Assembly: GCA_905209435.1 (NCBI GenBank)
Contig: CAJLTE010000092.1
Coordinates: 1 to 11,613, forward strand
Length of the DNA: 11,613 bases
Source: an uncultured Blautia sp.
Lineage (GTDB): Bacteria > Bacillota_A > Clostridia > Lachnospirales > Lachnospiraceae
Direction: 5' to 3'
Below the pieces are notes generated by a model. The model worked only from the letters and a program-made list of their open reading frames with translations, was not told the DNA's origin and searched no databases. Below are positions 7,736 to 11,613 of the stretch, in pieces; the first letter of the stretch is position 1; the number at the start of each line of letters is the position of its first letter. The position numbers and the translations under genes were made by a program.

Positions 7736-9481
7736 TTAAACTTCAGTTACGCCTTTTAATGAGGGTTCAGCCATAAGAGAGTAATTAGTATAATAAACTA
7801 CAAATCCAGGTTTAGCTCCTGCGGGCTTTTTTACCTGCTTTTTCTGAATATAATCAATTTCTACCTTTGGAGCAGTACGTCCTTTGGAATAATAAGCAGC
7901 AAGCTGTCCGGCAATTTCAAAAATATGATCCGGCAATTCCCCATCCTTAGATTTTACAACAACATGAGAACCGGCCATTTTCTTGGCATGGAACCACCAG
8001 TCATTTCCAGTTGCAAATTTAAAGGTGAGCTCATCATTCTGGAAGTTATTTTTTCCTACATAAATATCATAACCATCTTCAGTTACATAATGGAATGGTT
8101 TGGATTTGTTCTGCATCTTCTGACCTTTCTTGCGGTCATAATGCTTCTTAATATAACCAAATTCCATTAGCTCTTCTTTAATCTGAGCCAGATCACTTTC
8201 TGCCAGAGCAATATCCAAAGCATTGGAAACTGACTCCAGATGTTCGATTTCACTACGTGTATCCGCAATCTGCTCGGTTAAAGCTTCCTCTGTACGCTTC
8301 AGTTTTCCGTATTTGTCGAAATACTTCTTGGAATTCTCCGCCGGAGTTTTGGTAGGATCAAGTGGAATCGTGATTTCCTCATTGGTATAATAATTCAGAG
8401 CCTTAAATGACTTACATCCATCTTCCAGCCCATATCCATAAGTATTGATCAGCTCTCCGTAAACCTTATATTTATCCTTCTTTGCAGTATCCTTCATCTG
8501 TTTCTCCTGCAAAGTAAGTTTCTTACGGTTACGTTCCAGTGCAGTCTGCACGATCCTTCTCAGATCTGAAGACTTCTGATGAATACGCGTCAATGTATTC
8601 TTGGTTGCATAATAAGTCTCAAGCATCTCCGAAACACTGTCAAATGCCACAGAATGATACTCTGCCCCATACTGCTGAAAAGGAAATACCCCATATTCCA
8701 CGGGCTCTTCTCCGCGATAAACAATATTCGGCGTAAAATCTCCCTCAACGACCTGGTCCATCAGTCTGCGGAATGTATGATACAGATGTATCCTTGCCGT
8801 CTCGTCCAGAGATTGTGCTGCATCACTTCCGTCAATTGAAGCCCGGAAGCAAACCTCCTCTGCAACAACAGGACTGATTCCGGTAAGTGAAGAATAGACC
8901 GCTCTGGAAATATTACAAGGTTTACTGCAAACCGTATGAATGAACTCTTTTTCATTTACAGTCAGCGGATCCAGCTTATCCTGTGTTTTAGGAATAAAAT
9001 ATTCTCTCCCCGGAAGCACCTCCCGGACTGAACTCATATGTGAAGAAACATGCTTGATACTATCCAGGATCATATTCTGGTCATCACAGAAAATAATATT
9101 ACTGTGCTTACCCATCAGCTCCATAATGAGCACCTTCTTGCAAGGATCCCCCAGCTCATTCAGGTGTTCCAGTTCAAACATCACCACGCGCTCCAGTCCG
9201 GGCTGCTTAATATCAGAAATCCTTGCACTGCCAATATGCTTACGCAGCAGCATACAGAAATTTGGAGCAGTCATAGGACTCGGCTTATTCTTAGAAGTAA
9301 AATAAATCAGCGGAAGAGAAGCACTCGCCGAAAGCAGTAATCTGCACTGCCCATTCGCCCCTTTCCCTGTGATCAAAAGCTCATCCGCTTCCGGCTGTGC
9401 GATTTTATTAAATCGTCCGCCATCTAAATTCATGTGCAGCTCCTTCACCATAGCTGCAATCGTAATACCATCAAAAGCCAT
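7736..9481 (-). CDS. rqcH: RqcH, NFACT-family ribosome quality control factor (older name fibronectin-binding protein)
   Basis: RqcH binds 50S subunits carrying a stalled peptidyl-tRNA and adds C-terminal alanine tails that mark the chain for degradation. With the start used here it has 581 residues. The NFACT-N domain begins MAFDGITI. A helix-hairpin-helix-like stretch (SLTGISPVVAEEV, about 199-211) follows, then a long charged coiled coil (about 296-428), then NFACT-R with GKNNFQND (476-483) and DWWFHAKKMAGSHVV. The DR motif needed for tRNA recruitment in B. subtilis (D97, R98) appears here as E97-R98. A longer reading frame opens at 9502, but AAAGGAG (9497-9491) lies inside those seven extra codons and is 9 bases before the ATG at 9481, so 9481 is the better start. 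The gene diverges from yicC and stands upstream of the ABC-F gene on the same strand. Confidence 0.95.
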   Translation of the reverse strand: MAFDGITIAAMVKELHMNLDGGRFNKIAQPEADELLITGKGANGQCRLLLSASASLPLIYFTSKNKPSPMTAPNFCMLLRKHIGSARISDIKQPGLERVVMFELEHLNELGDPCKKVLIMELMGKHSNIIFCDDQNMILDSIKHVSSHMSSVREVLPGREYFIPKTQDKLDPLTVNEKEFIHTVCSKPCNISRAVYSSLTGISPVVAEEVCFRASIDGSDAAQSLDETARIHLYHTFRRLMDQVVEGDFTPNIVYRGEEPVEYGVFPFQQYGAEYHSVAFDSVSEMLETYYATKNTLTRIHQKSSDLRRIVQTALERNRKKLTLQEKQMKDTAKKDKYKVYGELINTYGYGLEDGCKSFKALNYYTNEEITIPLDPTKTPAENSKKYFDKYGKLKRTEEALTEQIADTRSEIEHLESVSNALDIALAESDLAQIKEELMEFGYIKKHYDRKKGQKMQNKSKPFHYVTEDGYDIYVGKNNFQNDELTFKFATGNDWWFHAKKMAGSHVVVKSKDGELPDHIFEIAGQLAAYYSKGRTAPKVEIDYIQKKQVKKPAGAKPGFVVYYTNYSLMAEPSLKGVTEV

Positions 9482-9490
9482 ATAAAAACA

Positions 9491-9497
9491 CTCCTTT
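9491..9497 (-). promoter_or_regulatory. Shine-Dalgarno that fixes the rqcH start
   Basis: AAAGGAG on the minus strand ends 9 bases before the ATG at 9481. It lies downstream of the alternative ATG at 9502, which has no such site. This choice also gives DR-motif numbering that matches B. subtilis RqcH. Confidence 0.85.
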
Positions 9498-9508
9498 AAC
9501 ATAAAAAT

Positions 9509-9536
9509 GGTATATAAAATTGTTTTTCTACGTCAG
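9509..9536 (-). promoter_or_regulatory. Weak candidate promoter of rqcH
   Basis: On the minus strand CTGACG (9536-9531) is followed after 16 bases by TATACC (9514-9509), each 4 of 6 matches to sigma-A consensus. The -35 part falls in one arm of the hairpin at 9532-9557. Other placements of the -10 box in the same AT-rich stretch are possible. Confidence 0.3.
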
Positions 9537-9557
9537 AAAGGCGAAGCTCTTTCTGAC
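9532..9557. repeat. Small hairpin with GCGAAGC tip
   Basis: GTCAGAAAG (9532-9540) and CTTTCTGAC (9549-9557) are perfect inverted arms around GCGAAGCT. The stem can go on through the GC-GAA-GC tip with one bulged T. The stem is not followed by a T-run on either strand, so it is not an ordinary terminator. The stretch 9558-9624 between it and the large hairpin shows nothing I can assign. Confidence 0.6.
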
Positions 9558-9624
9558 AAACAAATTAATCCCCTATTGAAAAAGTTTTCGTTCTGAACAC
9601 AATACTTCCCACTGTCGATATCCA

Positions 9625-9825
9625 GCAGAAGAAAATAAATGGTTATGGGCGCATTTGCAGGGGGCGTAGTAACTCTTAGGTTTCGGGAATTTGCGTTATG
9701 AAAAAAACAGCAATTGTCTGAGCGAAGCGGGTTTTGCTGTTTCTTTCATGTTTTTAGCAAATTTCCGAAGCCTTAGAGTTGACTAGACCCCGAAACCGCG
9801 CCCATAACCATTTATTTTCTTCTGC
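9625..9825. repeat. 201-nt imperfect inverted repeat forming one long hairpin
   Basis: The outer arms are a perfect 28-bp inverted repeat (9625-9652 with 9798-9825). After an internal loop, GGGG (9661-9664) can face CCCC (9788-9791). A 24-bp arm (9671-9694 with 9757-9780) then pairs with one mismatch and two G-T wobbles. An inner stem (9698-9713 with 9734-9749) pairs with one mismatch. The terminal loop (9714-9733) contains GCGAAGC. No plausible protein is encoded. It fits a miniature inverted-repeat element, a structured RNA, or a large transcription barrier between the divergent rqcH and yicC genes. I do not recognise a named family. Confidence 0.8.
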
Positions 9826-9880
9826 GTCCTATCCAGAAAAGTATACCACACAATTCCTCTCGCCATCAACGAAAAAATGT

Positions 9881-9909
9881 TTGACTACAATTCTATAATG
9901 AACTATAAT
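9881..9909 (+). promoter_or_regulatory. Sigma-A-type promoter of the yicC-remA-gmk operon
   Basis: TTGACT (9881-9886) and a perfect TATAAT (9904-9909) are separated by 17 bases. A second TATAAT at 9894-9899 has no -35 box at a suitable distance. The start of transcription is expected near 9916, giving a leader of about 64 bases that begins inside the stem-loop at 9914-9945. Confidence 0.8.
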
Positions 9910-9913
9910 AAAT

Positions 9914-9945
9914 CTGTATGTAAACTAAACTAGGTTCACATACAG
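9914..9945 (+). promoter_or_regulatory. Stem-loop at the 5' end of the yicC transcript
   Basis: CTGTATGTAAAC (9914-9925) pairs with GTTCACATACAG (9934-9945), with one mismatch, around an 8-base loop. Its left arm starts at the expected transcription start. It could protect the mRNA 5' end, act as an operator, or be a site for feedback by an RNA-binding protein. Confidence 0.5.
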
Positions 9946-9979
9946 CGACACTAATAAGACAGACAAAGAGAGAAAAACT

Positions 9980-10861
9980 ATGATAAAAAGCATGACTGGT
10001 TTCGGCCGGGCAGAAGTCGTGACCAATGAAAGAAAAATAACCATCGAATTAAAATCTGTCAACCACAGGTATCTGGACCTCAGCATAAAAATGCCCAGAA
10101 AACTAAACTTCCTGGAAGGCGCCGTCAGAAATCTGATGAAAACCTACATCCAGCGAGGCAAAGTTGATGTATATATCACATACGAAGACTACACTATGAA
10201 CAACGGCGCTCTCAAATACAACAAAGAGCTCGCATCCGAATACATCACCTGTCTGAAACAGATGCAGCAGGATTTTGGCCTTGATTATGACATCAAAGTC
10301 AGCACCCTTTCACGCTATCCGGAAGTACTTGTCATGGAAGAACAGTCTGTTGACGAGGAAGCACTCTGGGGGTTCATCGAGCCGCCGCTGCGTGAAGCAT
10401 GTGAGAAATTCGTTCATACAAGAATCCTGGAAGGCAGAAACCTTGAGAAAGACCTTATCGAGAAACTGGATGGCCTTGAAGAGAAGGTATCACATGTAGA
10501 GGCCCGCTCTCCGGAGGTAGTAAACGCCTACAGAACCAAACTGGAAGCAAAAGTATCCGAATTGCTTGAGGATACCCAGATTGACGACAACAGAATTGCA
10601 GCAGAAGTTATCCTGTTTTCTGATAAAATCTGCAATGATGAAGAAACAGTACGTCTCCACAGTCATATTAAGAACATGAAGAAAATGCTCACAACAGAGA
10701 AGAATGGCATTGGACGCAAGCTCGATTTTATGGCACAGGAGATGAACAGAGAGGCAAATACTATCCTGTCGAAATCCAGTGATTTGGAGATTTCCAATAT
10801 TGCTATAGATCTCAAGACAGAAATCGAAAAGATCAGAGAACAGATCCAGAATGTAGAATAG
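9980..10861 (+). CDS. yicC: YicC/YloC family endoribonuclease
   Basis: The 293-residue protein opens with the family's hallmark MIKSMTGFGRAE and carries the C-terminal DUF1732 region, with RKLDFMAQEMNRE at 246-258 and an SDLEISNIAIDLKTEIEKIREQ-type ending. E. coli YicC and B. subtilis YloC are reported as endoribonucleases. The natural RNA targets in clostridia are unknown. Length is normal. The start is set by the conserved N-terminus. The only upstream ribosome-binding match is a weak AAAGAGAG (9965-9972). The stop codon sits 12 bases before the remA start, and the order yicC-remA-gmk is a conserved Firmicutes cluster, so the three are very probably co-transcribed from the promoter at 9881-9909. 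Confidence 0.95.
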   Translation: MIKSMTGFGRAEVVTNERKITIELKSVNHRYLDLSIKMPRKLNFLEGAVRNLMKTYIQRGKVDVYITYEDYTMNNGALKYNKELASEYITCLKQMQQDFGLDYDIKVSTLSRYPEVLVMEEQSVDEEALWGFIEPPLREACEKFVHTRILEGRNLEKDLIEKLDGLEEKVSHVEARSPEVVNAYRTKLEAKVSELLEDTQIDDNRIAAEVILFSDKICNDEETVRLHSHIKNMKKMLTTEKNGIGRKLDFMAQEMNREANTILSKSSDLEISNIAIDLKTEIEKIREQIQNVE

Positions 10862-10873
10862 AGGATATAAACC

Positions 10874-11146
10874 TTGGCAAAGCTTATAAATATTGGTTTT
10901 GGAAATGTAGTCAATTCACAGAAAATCGTGGCAGTGGTGAGTCCTGATGCAGCACCGGTTAAACGAATGGTGCAGAGTATCAAGGGAACCCGGTCACTGA
11001 TTGATGCAACTCAGGGAAGAAAGACAAAGGCAGTAATCGTCACAAGCGATGATTATCTGGTGCTCAGTGCACTCCAGCCTGAGACTATTGCCCGGAGATT
11101 TGCAGAAATATATGATAATGAGGATAGGGGAGAGATCCATGAATAA
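10874..11146 (+). CDS. remA: RemA family regulator (DUF370)
   Basis: The 90-residue protein matches the short RemA/DUF370 family: an N-terminal LINIGFGNVV strand, then SPDAAPVKR, a RSLIDATQGRKTKAVIVT core and a SALQPETIARRF end. In B. subtilis RemA forms ring-like oligomers that bind repeated DNA sites and activate biofilm matrix and osmoprotection genes. Its targets in this organism are not visible. The start codon is TTG, supported by GAGGA (10861-10865), which overlaps the end of the yicC stop and lies 8 bases upstream. No ATG fits the conserved N-terminus. The last 8 bases overlap the gmk start, suggesting translational coupling. Confidence 0.93.
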   Translation: MAKLINIGFGNVVNSQKIVAVVSPDAAPVKRMVQSIKGTRSLIDATQGRKTKAVIVTSDDYLVLSALQPETIARRFAEIYDNEDRGEIHE

Positions 11147-11613
11147 GGGAATTTTAGTAGTGGTTTCAGGATTTTCCGGTGCGGGAAAAGGTACAGTAAT
11201 GAAACGCCTTATGGAGAAATATGATGACTATGCATTATCCGTTTCCGCAACTACCAGAAAACCTCGTCCCGGAGAAGTAGACGGCAGAGAATATTTCTTC
11301 CGTACACGGGATGAATTCGAGAGACTGATCGCGGAAGATGCTCTGCTTGAGTATGCCCAGTACGTGGAAAATTATTACGGAACTCCGCGTTCTTACGTAG
11401 AGGAACAGCTTCAGGCCGGCAGAAATGTAATCCTGGAGATTGAGATTCAGGGTGCAATGAAGATCAAAGAAAAAATACCGGAGGCACTTCTGGTATTTGT
11501 GACGCCGCCAACAGTGCAAGAACTGGAACGCCGTCTTACAGGCAGAGGAACAGAGACTGCACAGGTGATCGCAGACAGACTTGCAAGAGCCGGTGAAGAG
11601 GCAGAAGGTATGG
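11139..11613 (+). CDS. gmk: Guanylate kinase, 3' end cut by window
   Basis: Gmk phosphorylates GMP to GDP with ATP, an essential step in making GTP and dGTP. The first 158 residues are present, of about 200 normally. The P-loop is SGFSGAGKGT (10-19). GMP-binding positions S36, R40, R43, Y52, E71 and Y80 are all present in their usual contexts (SATTRKPRPGE, GREYFF, YYGTP). The segment usually reading E-I-D-x-Q-G is here EIEIQG (100-105), with glutamate for the usual aspartate. The ATG overlaps the remA stop by 8 bases, with AGGGGAG (11126-11132) 6 bases upstream. In related genomes rpoZ usually follows, but that lies outside this window. Confidence 0.97.
   Translation, partial: MNKGILVVVSGFSGAGKGTVMKRLMEKYDDYALSVSATTRKPRPGEVDGREYFFRTRDEFERLIAEDALLEYAQYVENYYGTPRSYVEEQLQAGRNVILEIEIQGAMKIKEKIPEALLVFVTPPTVQELERRLTGRGTETAQVIADRLARAGEEAEGM

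Noticed and set aside
9482..9502. N-terminal extension of RqcH by seven codons from an ATG at 9502
   Set aside because: The AAAGGAG ribosome binding site sits inside this stretch and points to the ATG at 9481, and the family N-terminus begins at MAFDG.
9625..9825. Large inverted repeat as an insertion sequence or ordinary terminator
   Set aside because: No transposase frame lies between the arms, and neither outer arm is followed by a T-run, so neither explanation fits well. It is kept as an unassigned hairpin element.

Overview
The window looks like chromosomal core DNA from a low-to-mid GC Gram-positive anaerobe, most likely a gut clostridium of the Lachnospiraceae type. The evidence is the linked yicC-remA-gmk cluster, an RqcH-type NFACT protein, a divergent EF-G paralogue, AAAGGAG-like ribosome binding sites, and sigma-A promoters of the TTGACA/TATAAT class. 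This family-level placement is inferred from protein style and gene order, not from a search.

Layout. 1-1748 (+): 3' part of an EF-G-like translational GTPase, followed by a hairpin terminator. 1995-4397 (+): leuS (leucyl-tRNA synthetase), with its own strong promoter, a short leader and a strong shared terminator at 4457-4503. 4558-5934 (-): a MATE-family efflux pump. 5960-7516 (-): an ABC-F ATPase with its own Shine-Dalgarno site. These two are co-directional, 25 bp apart, and probably one transcript. 7517-7735: a 219-bp leader holding alternative hairpins, a tiny ORF and a palindrome. 7736-9481 (-): rqcH, the ribosome quality control alanine-tailing factor. 9482-9979: a divergent intergenic region holding a 201-nt imperfect hairpin, a smaller hairpin and the yicC promoter. 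9980-11613 (+): yicC, remA and gmk (cut by the window end), tightly packed and partly overlapping.

Most of the genes act in translation or RNA metabolism: elongation-factor-like GTPase, aminoacyl-tRNA synthetase, ribosome-associated ABC-F ATPase, stalled-ribosome rescue (RqcH), an endoribonuclease (YicC) and GMP phosphorylation (Gmk). The MATE pump is the exception. Its pairing with an ABC-F factor suggests, without proving, a role in handling toxic compounds.

I see no tRNA or rRNA gene, no CRISPR array, no transposase and no phage gene. The most unusual material is non-coding: the 201-nt hairpin element between rqcH and yicC, the GCGAAGC-tipped hairpins, and the attenuator-like leader of the ABC-F gene. 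Among the proteins, the EF-G paralogue has degenerate guanine-recognition motifs.
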